A DNA stretch of 64,000 nucleotides, from NCBI RefSeq assembly GCF_040081985.1, contig NZ_JBEBMH010000002.1, forward strand, positions 62,001 to 126,000, written 5' to 3'. The notes beneath the pieces are model-generated. The model did no database searches and was not told the DNA's origin. It worked only from the letters and a program-made list of their open reading frames with translations. The translations under genes were made by a program, and so were the position numbers. How positions within the stretch are numbered: the first letter of the stretch is position 1; every line of letters starts with the position of its first letter. This DNA comes from Kumtagia yinganensis. Lineage in GTDB: Bacteria; Pseudomonadota; Alphaproteobacteria; Rhizobiales; Rhizobiaceae. This document shows, one piece after another, positions 50,585 to 60,482 of this stretch.

Positions 50585-52453
50585 ATGGCAAGTATCGACG
50601 AGTCAGGGCTTGTCGGCAAAATTCGCGACAGGCCGATCAACTCCAAGTTGAGGCGCGTGCTTTTGGCGGCCGCCGATGACGCGGACGTTGACGTCATTCG
50701 GGTGATCTCAGGCGGCCAGCCCGGATCGACCGGCCGCCGGACCGGTTCGCACCGTCATGACGGCGGCAATGCCGCTGACATCGAACTCGTGAAGGACGGG
50801 CGGACGCTGGATTTCACGCAATCGCGCGATCGTGCAGTCTTTCGGAAGTTCGTCGCATCGGCCGCTGCCCATGGCGCCATCGGCATCGGAGCAGGCGTGG
50901 GTTACATGGGACCGAAGCGAATCCATGTCGGCTTCGGCAACGGGGCAGGCGATACCCGGAAGGTGGTCTGGGGCCCGGGAAACGCCAGCGCAAATGCGCC
51001 GGACTGGCTCAGTGAATCCGCCCAGCGCGGTTGGACGAACCCGGACGACTTTGATGCCGGCATGCACGACGAAAATGACGACGAAGAAGACGACTCGATG
51101 GAAGACCCGTCCGGAGGAGACGACATGGCCGACGATGACTTGGTTCAGCGCTTCCGTCCGCTGCTCGATTTCATTGCCCTGCACGAAGTCGGAACGACAG
51201 GAAGCAAGGGCTACAATACTTCCCTGAACTTCGGCAGGCACCTGCCCAACGGCAGGGAGCAGAATCTGGTCAGCAAAACGCTCGACGAGATCGACAAGCT
51301 TCAGACCTTCATGCGCAGATCGTCCGAGTCATCCGCCATCGGCCGCTATCAGATCGTCCAGAAAACCTTGCAGTCATTGCGCAGAAAACTTGGATTGTCA
51401 GGCAGGCACCTCTACTCGCAGGCGCTTCAGGACCGTCTGGGCGCGGTTCTGATCAAGGGGCGCGGCCGCAGCGTCGCCGGTCTGGGAAAGGAATGGACCA
51501 GCCTGCAAAACGTTAGCCCCACAATACTCCTCGCAAAATATGATGCGCGTGATCCCGAAGAGCTGGATCCAGATGTCGACGACATCCACGACGGCGGGGC
51601 CCAGCCCAAATCCCTGGCGCAACTGCTCCAAATACTCCTCAAGCGATTGCAGCAGAAGGGCACTATTGAAACCCCGGATGAAGGCGACTGGCCAGTGTTG
51701 AAAATGGGCGTCAACAACGAAGAGGCAGTCAAGCGGCTGCAAGCGCTCCTCAACGAACTGCGCTACTATACCGGAGGAACCGATGGAAAGTTCGGCTCGC
51801 TCACGCGCGGAGCGGTAGCCCTGTTTCAGATCGACAACGGCTTGCCGGTCACCGGCGCCGCCGACGCCGCGACCTGGGCAGCCTTGACGAACGGCTCGAG
51901 CCGGCCCTTGTCGGAGGGCCGCGTTGCGATGACCGCCGACGATCTGAGGCAGCTCAACTCCGAGACCATCAAGAACGCCGATTGGGTAAACTACTCCGGT
52001 GGGCTTGCCGCCTTGCTCGGCGGGCTTGGCGTTGTCAGGGGCGGCACATGCACGCTCGATCCGACGATTTCCTCCACGCTTTGCGCCGCGGCGCCGCAAG
52101 GCACGAATGCTTCGGCGGCGGCATCGGCGGTTCAAAACGTTGAATTGTGGCAGAACCTTCTCAGGTCATCCACCGATCCCAACATCGCGCCGGTCAGCCA
52201 GGCGTTGGAAACGATCCGACAGTTTCTGCAGAATGCCGCGCCTAGCGTGCTGCAAGGTGTGGAGCAGACCACCGGTTCCGACCTCATGCAGCTTTTGACC
52301 TCGAGTCTGGTTGGATTGCTTCCCGGCGGCTGGGCTGGCTCGCTGCTGGCGCTTGGATTGGGCTTCGGCATAAGGACTTTCGGCCGCAACATCATCAACC
52401 GCCGTGTCGCCGATCAGCGCGATGGCAGGCATATCGGTCCCAAGACTCGCTGA
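50585..52453 (+). CDS. Multidomain peptidoglycan hydrolase (M15-like peptidase, muramidase-like, PG-binding)
   Basis: A 622-residue protein with three recognisable parts. Residues about 35-125: M15-like zinc D,D-peptidase with H58-x2-G-x-A-x-D65 and H114 (IHVGFG), matching the HxxGxAxD motif. Residues 185-320: muramidase/transglycosylase-like, E201 in IALHEVG, and SSAIGRYQIVQKTL. Residues 372-437: PG_binding_1 (VKRLQALLNELRYYTGGTDGKFG). Two hydrophobic segments near the C-terminus (about 475-495 and 585-605). No signal peptide, so export is by another route or after lysis. It faces a pseudoprotease operon. Confidence 0.78.
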   Translation: MASIDESGLVGKIRDRPINSKLRRVLLAAADDADVDVIRVISGGQPGSTGRRTGSHRHDGGNAADIELVKDGRTLDFTQSRDRAVFRKFVASAAAHGAIGIGAGVGYMGPKRIHVGFGNGAGDTRKVVWGPGNASANAPDWLSESAQRGWTNPDDFDAGMHDENDDEEDDSMEDPSGGDDMADDDLVQRFRPLLDFIALHEVGTTGSKGYNTSLNFGRHLPNGREQNLVSKTLDEIDKLQTFMRRSSESSAIGRYQIVQKTLQSLRRKLGLSGRHLYSQALQDRLGAVLIKGRGRSVAGLGKEWTSLQNVSPTILLAKYDARDPEELDPDVDDIHDGGAQPKSLAQLLQILLKRLQQKGTIETPDEGDWPVLKMGVNNEEAVKRLQALLNELRYYTGGTDGKFGSLTRGAVALFQIDNGLPVTGAADAATWAALTNGSSRPLSEGRVAMTADDLRQLNSETIKNADWVNYSGGLAALLGGLGVVRGGTCTLDPTISSTLCAAAPQGTNASAAASAVQNVELWQNLLRSSTDPNIAPVSQALETIRQFLQNAAPSVLQGVEQTTGSDLMQLLTSSLVGLLPGGWAGSLLALGLGFGIRTFGRNIINRRVADQRDGRHIGPKTR

Positions 52454-52527
52454 GGCGTACCGTCGAAAGCCAGAGCCTGGGGTCCGAGCAACGGTCGATC
52501 GGATTGAACGTTGCTCCAATCGATGGA

Positions 52528-52902
52528 TCAGGGAACGACCCTGGCAATCGTCTTCGGCGTTTTCGATCCCTTCGGCTGCACGGTCACCTGATTGAAACGC
52601 ACGCGTTCGGCTTCAGGAAGTTCTTTCGTCAGGAAGTCCTTCACCGTGTTGGCGCGCGCCAGATCCTCTCTGTTCTTTGCGTCCCGGCCCATATAGCCTT
52701 CTATGACGATGGAACAGTTGTTGCGGCGCATGTAAGCCGCCAATGGTACTAACATTTTCTTGTAGTCGCGCGTGAGACCCGACGGGTCTTCCAGTGGGAT
52801 GTCCTTCAGCCAGGGCTTCCATTCTCTGACCGTATTGCAGGGAGCCGGCTTCTGGGCAAGCAGCGTACTCAGGATCAGGATCACGATGGCGTTCTGGTCC
52901 AT
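52528..52902 (-). CDS. Small OmpA-like periplasmic protein
   Basis: A 124-residue protein: short hydrophobic start (AIVILILSTLLAQ) and a body resembling the OmpA-like fold (CSIVIEGYMGRDAKNREDLARANTVKDFL). It is shorter than usual OmpA domains, so assignment is tentative. GGAGG precedes ATG 52902. It is 60 bp downstream of the pseudoprotease gene, so the two likely form an operon. Confidence 0.55.
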   Translation of the reverse strand: MDQNAIVILILSTLLAQKPAPCNTVREWKPWLKDIPLEDPSGLTRDYKKMLVPLAAYMRRNNCSIVIEGYMGRDAKNREDLARANTVKDFLTKELPEAERVRFNQVTVQPKGSKTPKTIARVVP

Positions 52903-52962
52903 TCCAACCTCCCGCAAGCCTCTGGCGCGGCGCTGCCGTCCTGCCCTGTCGCCCGGGCCGTC

Positions 52963-53916
52963 CTATCCATTCGTCCCCGCGTTGCTTTCCGCGGGCGCCT
53001 CCGGAGCGGCGTCGGGGACAGCCACAGGGGTGGCGGCCGGGGCAGCAGTCGATGCAGTCCGGATCCAATCGATCAGATTGTCGTAGAATTCACGGTGCAG
53101 CCGCAAAGCCTCGCCGCTGTTGGCGTTCGAATCCACCATTCCGCAGACGTAGCGCTGGGCGCGGCCGTTTCGCATCATGTATAGCCACAGGGGGCTGCCC
53201 GCTGCCAAGGCACGGGATCCCCTTGCACGCCGAAGAAACCGCTCATCCGTGTTGGAGACCTGAAAGCCTTCGTACCATTGCAATGCATCGTCGATATCCG
53301 ACGGATAACCGGATACGTTCAGCCACTCTTCCTTTGGCCTTGAGCCCGGCAACCAGGCGAGGCCGAAATGGCCGATGCCGGTCAGGCCCGGGCCGGGAAG
53401 CACGACGGCCCCGTAATCGCACTCCGGAATTGAGCTGTTCACCCAACCCTTCACCATCTTGAACTCGCTCGACCTGATCATCCACGACCCGGCCGGAGCG
53501 TCGGTATTGGCGGGTTCGACAAGGACCTCGCGGGAGGCGCCGCGCGACGGGTCGAACAGACAACGCCCGCTCGTCACCACGACGCGCGGCGCCGCAAGCC
53601 AACCCGTATAGCTGGCCCGGCTGCCGTTTTCATAGAGCGTGGACAGTCTCACGATCCAGGCCCAGGGCGAGACGGCCTGCAGCGCGCTGGCAATGAAGCT
53701 GCCGACGCTGTCGAACACGTCCTCGTCCATGATCAAACCGGGGATGTCTTCCAGCATCCCGAAAGCTTCGCCGGCGGAGTCGTCCGAATACTCAGGCTTC
53801 TCGACCTGGATCTGTTCTGTACCGTCCCAGGTCTCATGGTCCTTTGATTTCCGAACCATGACCGACACGACCTCGTGGTCGCTGCTAGATGCACCGTTCG
53901 CGCCTGTACTCGGCAT
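52963..53916 (-). CDS. V8/trypsin-like pseudoprotease
   Basis: A 317-residue protein with a chymotrypsin/V8-fold body (residues about 90-290). The His of the usual TAGHC block is R118 in TSGRCL, and the catalytic Ser of GNSGSP is A239 (ALAAGSPLW); the Asp position is kept (D167, ECDYGAVVL). It is thus probably catalytically dead and may act as a binding protein. C-terminal part is Pro/Ala-rich. The first 85 residues are low complexity and acidic. Start at 53916 chosen for plausibility; 54006 also possible. Confidence 0.7.
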   Translation of the reverse strand: MPSTGANGASSSDHEVVSVMVRKSKDHETWDGTEQIQVEKPEYSDDSAGEAFGMLEDIPGLIMDEDVFDSVGSFIASALQAVSPWAWIVRLSTLYENGSRASYTGWLAAPRVVVTSGRCLFDPSRGASREVLVEPANTDAPAGSWMIRSSEFKMVKGWVNSSIPECDYGAVVLPGPGLTGIGHFGLAWLPGSRPKEEWLNVSGYPSDIDDALQWYEGFQVSNTDERFLRRARGSRALAAGSPLWLYMMRNGRAQRYVCGMVDSNANSGEALRLHREFYDNLIDWIRTASTAAPAATPVAVPDAAPEAPAESNAGTNG

Positions 53917-54190
53917 GTTACACTCACCATCCGCCTGACAAGACGGTAAAAACTCTGCCTCTTGGTATAATAACACGGGTATCGCACAGATGTGAAGCTG
54001 TGACAACCGAATCCCGGAATTCGCAGGTCAAAGAAAATCGCAATGGATCACTGAAATTATACAGTTACATATTTAATATTCGCCTCGAGCCGCGCGAAGG
54101 GATTCGTTGCGAAAACCGAAACCCCGGTTTGACCTTTGATGCCGCGGCACACACGCTTCAAGCGTACATCCGAGCCATTATTTTGAGGCC

Positions 54191-55765
54191 TTAGTGCCTT
54201 GTGAAAGGATATTTCTGCCCATTGTCTCCCGAAATGAACGAAAACCCGCCAATCGCGCCGCTCTGGTCGACCTCGAATTGGGCGATGCCGATCGGCGTCG
54301 GCCCGATGTTTTCGGCAATGCCCTGGAAACGGCCCTCTGGCACGAGCGTAACGTCAAACGCCTGTCCACCCCGATCGGCGAGTTTCAGTTTCGCGCCGGT
54401 GGCTAGGATCTCGACGGAAAGTCCCGGGCCGTCCTCGCTGACCTTGGCGTGGCCAAGGCTGTCATTGGCATAGTCGCCGGCGAGCGGCGCCAGCACCGTC
54501 GCCGGCTGACGCACCGCGGGCGGAGCGCTTGCCTTCTCGACCTCTGCGAACGCAGCCTTGGCCGCCTTCAGCCTTTCCGCGACATGGTCGACCTCGGGAT
54601 TGCCCAGCAGCCGGTCCAGTATCCACTCACCCATCGCGTCGGGCAGGCCGACATTGGTCTCGTTGGTGAGCACGATCACGCCGACGTCCTTGTCGGGCGC
54701 CATGCCGATGAAGGCGCCATAGGCTGTCGTGCCGCCATTGTGCCAGACGATCCGCCCGTTGGGCGTGCTTTGGATCACCCAGCCCATCGCGTAGGTCAGC
54801 GTTTCGTTCATGCCGGTGCGCGGTGTCTTGGTGACGGCGAGGTTTTTCGCCGAGACGATCTCCCTGCCCTCGAACTTGCCGTTGGCGAGGTGCAGCCGCA
54901 CCCAGGGGCCGAGATCCTCGACGGTGGAATTGATCGACCCGGCCGCACCGAATCCGTAGGGGAAGATCGGTGTGAACGGCACCTCGACCGTACCTTGCGG
55001 CGTCCAGCGATAGCCCTCCGTGTGATTCGGCGCCGCCTGGATCGCGTCGGCGGTGAAGGAAGAATCCTTCATGCCGAGCGGCCCGAAAATCTCGTTGCGC
55101 ACCACCGTGTCCCAATCGGTCGCGCCGAATTGCCGGGCGACGATGCGCTGCGCCAGCATGTGCGTGACGTTGGTATAGGCGAAGGCTGAGCGGAAACTCG
55201 ACACCGGCTCGACGAACCGCATGGCGCGCACCATGCCCGCCTGGTCGACGCCCAGCATGCCCATCACGTCATTGGCCGAAGGCGGCATGCTGGAATGCTG
55301 CGCCAGCAGATCGGAGACGCGGAATTCGCGCGTCACCCAGGGATCCTTCATCTCGAAATCGTCATCGAGATCGACGATGCGGGCGTCCCAATCCAGTTTG
55401 CCCCGGTCGGAGGCGATGGCCATGGTCGTGGCGAGGAATGCCTTCGTCGTCGAGCCGATCTGGAACACGGTCTTGGTGTCGACCGGCTCGCCACCTTTCC
55501 TGCGCACGCCATAGCCTTTCAGGAAATAGAGCCTGTCGCTGGTGACGATGCCGACGGCGGCGCCGGGATTGTCAAAATCCTTCATGCCCTTGGCGACATA
55601 GGCGTCCAGCGCCGGCCCGAGATTGCGGATGCGAATCTCCATGTCCTGATCAGCGCGGGCAAGCTGTGCCGGCAATGCCCAAAGGATCAGGGCCGCGAGA
55701 AATGGCAGCGCATGGCGCCGGGCAGAGACGAATCGTGCCGCATCAAAAAATCCGCCGAAATTCAT
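54191..55765 (-). CDS. Serine beta-lactamase-like hydrolase (class C / CubicO type)
   Basis: A 524-residue secreted serine hydrolase. Signal peptide: residues 1-37, cleavage after ARA. Active site: S105 in STTK, Y197 in YTN, and HNGGT later. C-terminal DUF3471-like beta domain (from about 420). Members include D-aminopeptidases, esterases and class C-like beta-lactamases; substrate unknown. Confidence 0.88.
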   Translation of the reverse strand: MNFGGFFDAARFVSARRHALPFLAALILWALPAQLARADQDMEIRIRNLGPALDAYVAKGMKDFDNPGAAVGIVTSDRLYFLKGYGVRRKGGEPVDTKTVFQIGSTTKAFLATTMAIASDRGKLDWDARIVDLDDDFEMKDPWVTREFRVSDLLAQHSSMPPSANDVMGMLGVDQAGMVRAMRFVEPVSSFRSAFAYTNVTHMLAQRIVARQFGATDWDTVVRNEIFGPLGMKDSSFTADAIQAAPNHTEGYRWTPQGTVEVPFTPIFPYGFGAAGSINSTVEDLGPWVRLHLANGKFEGREIVSAKNLAVTKTPRTGMNETLTYAMGWVIQSTPNGRIVWHNGGTTAYGAFIGMAPDKDVGVIVLTNETNVGLPDAMGEWILDRLLGNPEVDHVAERLKAAKAAFAEVEKASAPPAVRQPATVLAPLAGDYANDSLGHAKVSEDGPGLSVEILATGAKLKLADRGGQAFDVTLVPEGRFQGIAENIGPTPIGIAQFEVDQSGAIGGFSFISGDNGQKYPFTRH

Positions 55766-56063
55766 GGATTGCCCTCTCCCTGCCTCAAATCATCGTGCCG
55801 CATGGCGGCCGAATGCCCTGCACACGCAAATCCTTCTGGCCGCAGCCTGAGGTTGACAAGCGTACGCCAAGCCATACGTCGGGCAATGTCTTTCTATGGT
55901 TATCGAAAAGTAAGACGCAGCCAACCTTCGTTGGGAACCAGTTTGCCGGCCCGGCCTCGCACGATCTGCGGGAAAAATATCCCGGAGCGTCGGTTCTTGG
56001 CCCCTAGGTTCGTCTTATCGTCGGCGAGGCTGATCCGGCCTCGGCTCAACAAAGGAGAGAACA
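55766..56063. other. 298-bp intergenic region
   Basis: It separates the divergent hydrolase and YCII genes. No gene, repeat or strong structure was seen apart from a possible promoter near TTGACA at 55853. Confidence 0.5.
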
Positions 56064-56486
56064 ATGCGCGTAGTGGTTCTGGTAAAAGCGACGGCCGACA
56101 GCGAAGCGGGCAACATGCCGTCGACGGACTTGCTCGAAGCCATGGGCAAATACAATGAGGAATTGGTCAACGCCGGCATCATGCTGGCGGGCGAAGGCTT
56201 GCACCCTTCGTCCAAGGGCAAGCGGATCGCCTTCGACGGGCCGAACCGCACCGTCATCGAAGGCCCGTTCGGGCAGACGACGGAACTCGTCGCCGGTTTC
56301 TGGATCTGGCAGGTCAAGGACATGCCCGAGGCGGTCGCCTGGGCAAAACGTTGCCCCAACCCAATGCCGGGTCCGAGCGAACTGGAAATCCGGCAGGTGT
56401 TCGAGGCCGCCGATTTCGGGGAAGCGTTCACGCCCGAACTCGCCGCGCAGGAAGACCGCTTGCGCGACAAGATCGCCGAGCGCTGA
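56064..56486 (+). CDS. YCII-related protein
   Basis: A 140-residue YCII-fold protein (MRVVVLVKATADSEAGNMP, with GPFGQTTELVAGFWIWQVKDMPEAVAW). Members of this dimeric ferredoxin-like family are often linked to ECF sigma factors and stress. AAAGGAGA precedes ATG 56064. Function unknown. Confidence 0.9.
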   Translation: MRVVVLVKATADSEAGNMPSTDLLEAMGKYNEELVNAGIMLAGEGLHPSSKGKRIAFDGPNRTVIEGPFGQTTELVAGFWIWQVKDMPEAVAWAKRCPNPMPGPSELEIRQVFEAADFGEAFTPELAAQEDRLRDKIAER

Positions 56487-56693
56487 GCGGCGGCCGTACC
56501 TTTGCCGCGTCCGGTCGAAGCGGCTGGAGTTCTCGCGATTTGTCGACCTGTATTCTAGGTGCGATCTCCAGTCGCTTTCGTTTTGCACCGCGTCGCAAAT
56601 CAGCTAAGGATTTGCGACCCTTGCAGGCTAGTAATCGGCATCGCAGCCGAAATGGCGTCATGTGGCATGCGATCATGGAGCCCGAGGAAAAAG

Positions 56694-57392
56694 ATGGCCG
56701 ACGACGAGATCATCCTGTCCGAGCTTTCCGACGAAGAACTCGTGCAGCAGATGCACGACGACCTCTATGACGGCCTCAAGGAGGAGATCGAGGAGGGAAC
56801 CAACATCCTGCTCGAGCGCGGCTGGGCACCCTACGCCGTACTCACCGAGGCGCTGGTCGAGGGCATGCGCATCGTCGGCGAGGATTTTCGCGACGGCATC
56901 CTGTTCGTCCCCGAGGTGCTGCTGTCGGCCAACGCCATGAAGGCCGGCATGGCGATCCTGCGCCCGCTGCTTGCCGCCACCGGCGCCCCGAAGCAGGGCA
57001 AGCTGGTCATCGGCACGGTCAAGGGCGACATTCACGACATCGGCAAAAACCTCGTCGGCATGATGATGGAAGGCGCCGGCTTCGACGTCATCGACCTCGG
57101 CATCAACAACCCGGTGGAAAAATATCTGGCGGCGATCGAGGAGCACCAGCCCGACATTCTCGGCATGTCCGCCCTGCTCACTACGACGATGCCCTACATG
57201 AAGGTCGTCATCGACACGCTGAAGGAAAAAGGTATCCGCGACGACTACGTCGTGCTGGTCGGCGGCGCGCCGCTCAACGAGGAATTCGGCAAGGCGGTCG
57301 GTGCCGACGCCTATTGCCGCGACGCCGCCGTGGCGGTCGAAACAGCGAAAGACTTCATGAAGCGCAAGCACAACGTCCGCGCCTCGGCCTGA
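56694..57392 (+). CDS. Corrinoid (B12-binding) methyltransferase protein, MtbC/MtgC type
   Basis: A 232-residue corrinoid protein. N-terminal helical cap (LVQQMHDDLYDGLKEEIEEGTNILLERG), then the B12-binding domain with DIHDIGKNLV (H114 is the lower cobalt ligand), SALLTTTM and GGAPL. It carries the methyl group between an MttB-type methyltransferase and an acceptor enzyme. GAGGA precedes ATG 56694. Both MttB genes and a homocysteine methyltransferase in the window are candidates as partners, but none is adjacent. Confidence 0.92.
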   Translation: MADDEIILSELSDEELVQQMHDDLYDGLKEEIEEGTNILLERGWAPYAVLTEALVEGMRIVGEDFRDGILFVPEVLLSANAMKAGMAILRPLLAATGAPKQGKLVIGTVKGDIHDIGKNLVGMMMEGAGFDVIDLGINNPVEKYLAAIEEHQPDILGMSALLTTTMPYMKVVIDTLKEKGIRDDYVVLVGGAPLNEEFGKAVGADAYCRDAAVAVETAKDFMKRKHNVRASA

Positions 57393-57438
57393 CGGCCGAC
57401 GGAAGTAATTTTTCAGAATCCAACATTTGTTGAACTTA

Positions 57439-57462
57439 AGGCGCCGGTTCGGCGCCTTTTTT
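57439..57462 (+). terminator. Intrinsic terminator after the corrinoid gene
   Basis: AGGCGCC (57439-57445), five-base loop, GGCGCCT (57451-57457), then six T. Confidence 0.9.
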
Positions 57463-57814
57463 CATTGCACTCGACAGATCGGTTGGGCACCTGCCCCGAA
57501 ACACTCGGCCGGGTTCTGCGCGGGTTGAGACGGCGCCAAGCGGCCGCATCCTGACAATTCGCTCCGGCCAAACGATGGCTGGGCGTCGTCGCCTCGCTCG
57601 CCGAGCGCGTAACGCCTTCCCCCAACGGCCAGGCCGGCGGCCTTGGAGTTGGTCTCTTCGGGGGTCGTGCCCCGTTCCGGCGTTAGGGGTGTAACGCCCG
57701 ATCAGGTCAGCGGAACAACTATATAAGCACAATATAATATAAGAATAATGCTTGAAGGAGAAGGTTCGCCAGGATAGTTTTACAAATGACTACATATGCG
57801 GGAGGGGCACAAAC
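57463..57814. other. Intergenic region with RTX-2 promoter
   Basis: No gene supported. The last part turns AT-rich with TATAAT at 57733-57738 and GGGAGGGG before the GTG start of the RTX gene. The middle is GC-rich with small inverted repeats only. Confidence 0.55.
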
Positions 57815-60115
57815 GTGGCGAACTTTACTTGCGCCAAGAGTCGGGATCTGGCCTATATAACAAATTTGGGACCGCCCGGCGACGGCGTCGACATGGGCGA
57901 GTTGCCCTTCAAACATCTGCGTCCCGCCGACTTCCAGACGCCCCAGGTGTCCTATTCCGACGATCAGGTAGAATACCAGTACGGATATGGAGGTTCTCCG
58001 TTCGGAAGACTTTGGACGTTTGACGGCGACTTCCAGTTCGATCTGGACGAGGCGACGTCCGATGTCGTCGACGTCACCGGCACGGTGAAACAACTGAAAT
58101 ATAGAACCGATATCCATGAACCTACCGATCCAGGGGGCAAATACTGGACGGAATATTCGATAAGCGGTTTCAGCGTGGACGTCTCCGACTTCCAGGCGCT
58201 GAGCGCTTCGGCGCTGACCGCTCTCATTTTTTCCGGAGACGACAACATCGTCGGCACCTCCTATGACGACGTGCTTCTTGGCTTCGACGGCGCGGACGTG
58301 ATCAAGGCGGGGCTCGGCAACGACGAGTTGGACGGCGGGCTTGGCGCCGACATCATCTATGGCGGGCATGGTGCCGACACCTTCCACGTCGACGATTCCG
58401 CCGATCAGGTCATCGAATATGCGGGGCAAGGGCCCGACGCCGTGTTCGCCAGCGTAACCTACGCGCTTACCGCCGGCAGCGAAGTCGAGCTTCTGACCAC
58501 AAGCGACAAGGCGGCAACGGATGCGATCAACCTGACCGGCAACGAGTTCATCCAGACCATCGAGGGCAATGCCGGCGTGAACCAGCTCAGGGGCGGCGGC
58601 AGAGGCGACGAGCTGCTGGGCCTTGGCGGCGACGATCTGCTTTACGGCGAGGACGGCAGCGACGTGCTGATCGGAGGCGCCGGTGCCGACTATCTGAATG
58701 GCGGCTCGGGCACGGATTTCGCGTCCTATGCCACCGCAACGGCGGGCGTGGTCGTCGATATGGTGGCCCCCGCCAGCAACAGCGGAGATGCCGCCGGAGA
58801 CACCTTCGTCTCCATCGAAGGCATCCGCGGCTCGGGTTTCGACGACGAGCTGTTGGGCAACGCGGCAGCGAACCGGCTGGACGGCGGTTCGGGGGCGGAC
58901 CGGCTCTACGGCCTCGACGGCGACGACCTGCTGACGGGAGGCGGCGGCGGCGACCTTCTCACCGGCGGATGGGGAACCGACACCGCATCCTATGAGACGT
59001 CCGGCTACAACGGCGTGATCGTGGATCTGTTCGACCCCGGCAACAATGCGGGAGACGCCACCGGAGACGAGTTCAGCTCCATCGAGAACGTCCGGGGATC
59101 GAATGGTGACGACGTTCTCTATGGCAATGCCAGCGCAAACCGCCTTGAGGGCGGCGAAGGGGGCGACCGCCTCTTCGGCCGGGAAGGCAATGACTGGCTG
59201 ATGGGCGGCAACTGGATCGATCGCCTCTTCGGCGACACCGGCGACGACATTCTGGAGGGCGGCAGTTTCGAAGACTATCTCAGCGGCGGCGCCGGTTCGG
59301 ACACGGCTTCCTACGCAACAGCCGGCGCGCGCGTGGTCGCCCAGCTTCTGACCCCCGCCAACAACGAAGGCGATGCCGCGGGCGACACCTACAATTCCAT
59401 CGAACACATCATAGGGTCCGACTTCGACGACGGCCTTGTCGGCACAGCCGGAGGCAACAAGCTGGACGGCGGCAAGGGCGCCGACCGCATCTTCGGCATC
59501 GACGGCAACGATATTCTGACAGGCGGCGAAGGCGCCGACTATCTCAGCGGCGGTCTCGGCACCGACACCGCCTCCTATGCCGCGGCCGCCGCGCGCGTCA
59601 CCGTCAGCCTTGCAAACCCGGTCATCAATACGGGAGATGCGGCCGGCGACACGTTCAACTCCATCGAGAACCTGACCGGCTCGGCCTTCGACGACTATGT
59701 CTACGGCAACAGCGCCGCGAACGTGATCAAGGGCGCAGCCGGCAACGACATCGTCAAGGGTTATGCCGGCAACGATACCCTCAGCGGCGGCTCCGGCGCA
59801 GACATCTTCGTGTTCAATTCGGCGCTGAACGCCGCGAGCAATGTCGATACCGTCACCGACTACGACGTGGCCGCCGACACGATCTGGCTCGACGTCCGGT
59901 TCTTCGCCGCCCTTTCCACGGGAACACTGGCAGCGGCGGCCTTCCGCAAGAACGCCACCGGCCTCGCGGAAGACGCCGACGATCGCATCGTCTTCAACAC
60001 GGATACGGGCGAACTCTTCTACGATGGCGACGGCAACGGTGCCAGCGTATCGACCCTGTTCGCGAAACTCACCGCCGGATTGGCGCTGACCAACGTCGAT
60101 TTTGTGACGATATAG
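57815..60115 (+). CDS. RTX calcium-binding secreted protein 2
   Basis: A 766-residue RTX protein. Residues 1-150 have no recognised domain. Then one 85-residue VELLTT module (about 210-270) and at least five blocks of RTX nonapeptides separated by DTASYATA-like spacers. The last 100 residues are the shared type I secretion signal. The GTG start at 57815 has GGAGG 9 nt upstream; a TTG at 57752 was rejected. No enzyme motif seen; adhesin-like role possible. Confidence 0.85.
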   Translation: MANFTCAKSRDLAYITNLGPPGDGVDMGELPFKHLRPADFQTPQVSYSDDQVEYQYGYGGSPFGRLWTFDGDFQFDLDEATSDVVDVTGTVKQLKYRTDIHEPTDPGGKYWTEYSISGFSVDVSDFQALSASALTALIFSGDDNIVGTSYDDVLLGFDGADVIKAGLGNDELDGGLGADIIYGGHGADTFHVDDSADQVIEYAGQGPDAVFASVTYALTAGSEVELLTTSDKAATDAINLTGNEFIQTIEGNAGVNQLRGGGRGDELLGLGGDDLLYGEDGSDVLIGGAGADYLNGGSGTDFASYATATAGVVVDMVAPASNSGDAAGDTFVSIEGIRGSGFDDELLGNAAANRLDGGSGADRLYGLDGDDLLTGGGGGDLLTGGWGTDTASYETSGYNGVIVDLFDPGNNAGDATGDEFSSIENVRGSNGDDVLYGNASANRLEGGEGGDRLFGREGNDWLMGGNWIDRLFGDTGDDILEGGSFEDYLSGGAGSDTASYATAGARVVAQLLTPANNEGDAAGDTYNSIEHIIGSDFDDGLVGTAGGNKLDGGKGADRIFGIDGNDILTGGEGADYLSGGLGTDTASYAAAAARVTVSLANPVINTGDAAGDTFNSIENLTGSAFDDYVYGNSAANVIKGAAGNDIVKGYAGNDTLSGGSGADIFVFNSALNAASNVDTVTDYDVAADTIWLDVRFFAALSTGTLAAAAFRKNATGLAEDADDRIVFNTDTGELFYDGDGNGASVSTLFAKLTAGLALTNVDFVTI

Positions 60116-60482
60116 CTCCGGTCCCGTCCTTAGCGACCGTTTGGAATTTCGTCACGGCGCATCGCGAAGCACAAGAGCATCGCGACGCGGCAGGATGCCG
60201 TTCTTGCGGCGCTCTCGAAGGAACTTCCAAAGGATCTCTGATATTCAGCCTTGATCGATCAGCTTATTTCCGAACGGTCGTTCTGCTGTCTTTTTGGTCC
60301 AGACTGGATTTCCGTCGCATATCGGCGTATCCTATAAACATCTGGAACAAGCATGGGCCGTTGAACACGGCCTGAATGCAACGCCGGGCCAGCCGGCACT
60401 ATCGGACAGCTTATCGCGTCCGACTTCCAAAACGGGGCATACATCTTCGCACTGAAATGATCTTTCATTTCAAGGAGGAAAC
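60116..60482. other. 367-bp intergenic region
   Basis: No gene supported. Close to the next start, GAAATGA (60454-60460) and TCATTTC (60465-60471) form a hairpin directly before the AAGGAGG ribosome site, which might control translation. Confidence 0.55.

Noticed and set aside
57463..57720. Cobalamin riboswitch near the corrinoid gene
   Set aside because: The segment lies downstream of the corrinoid gene and shows no B12-box-like conserved core; only ordinary GC-rich inverted repeats.
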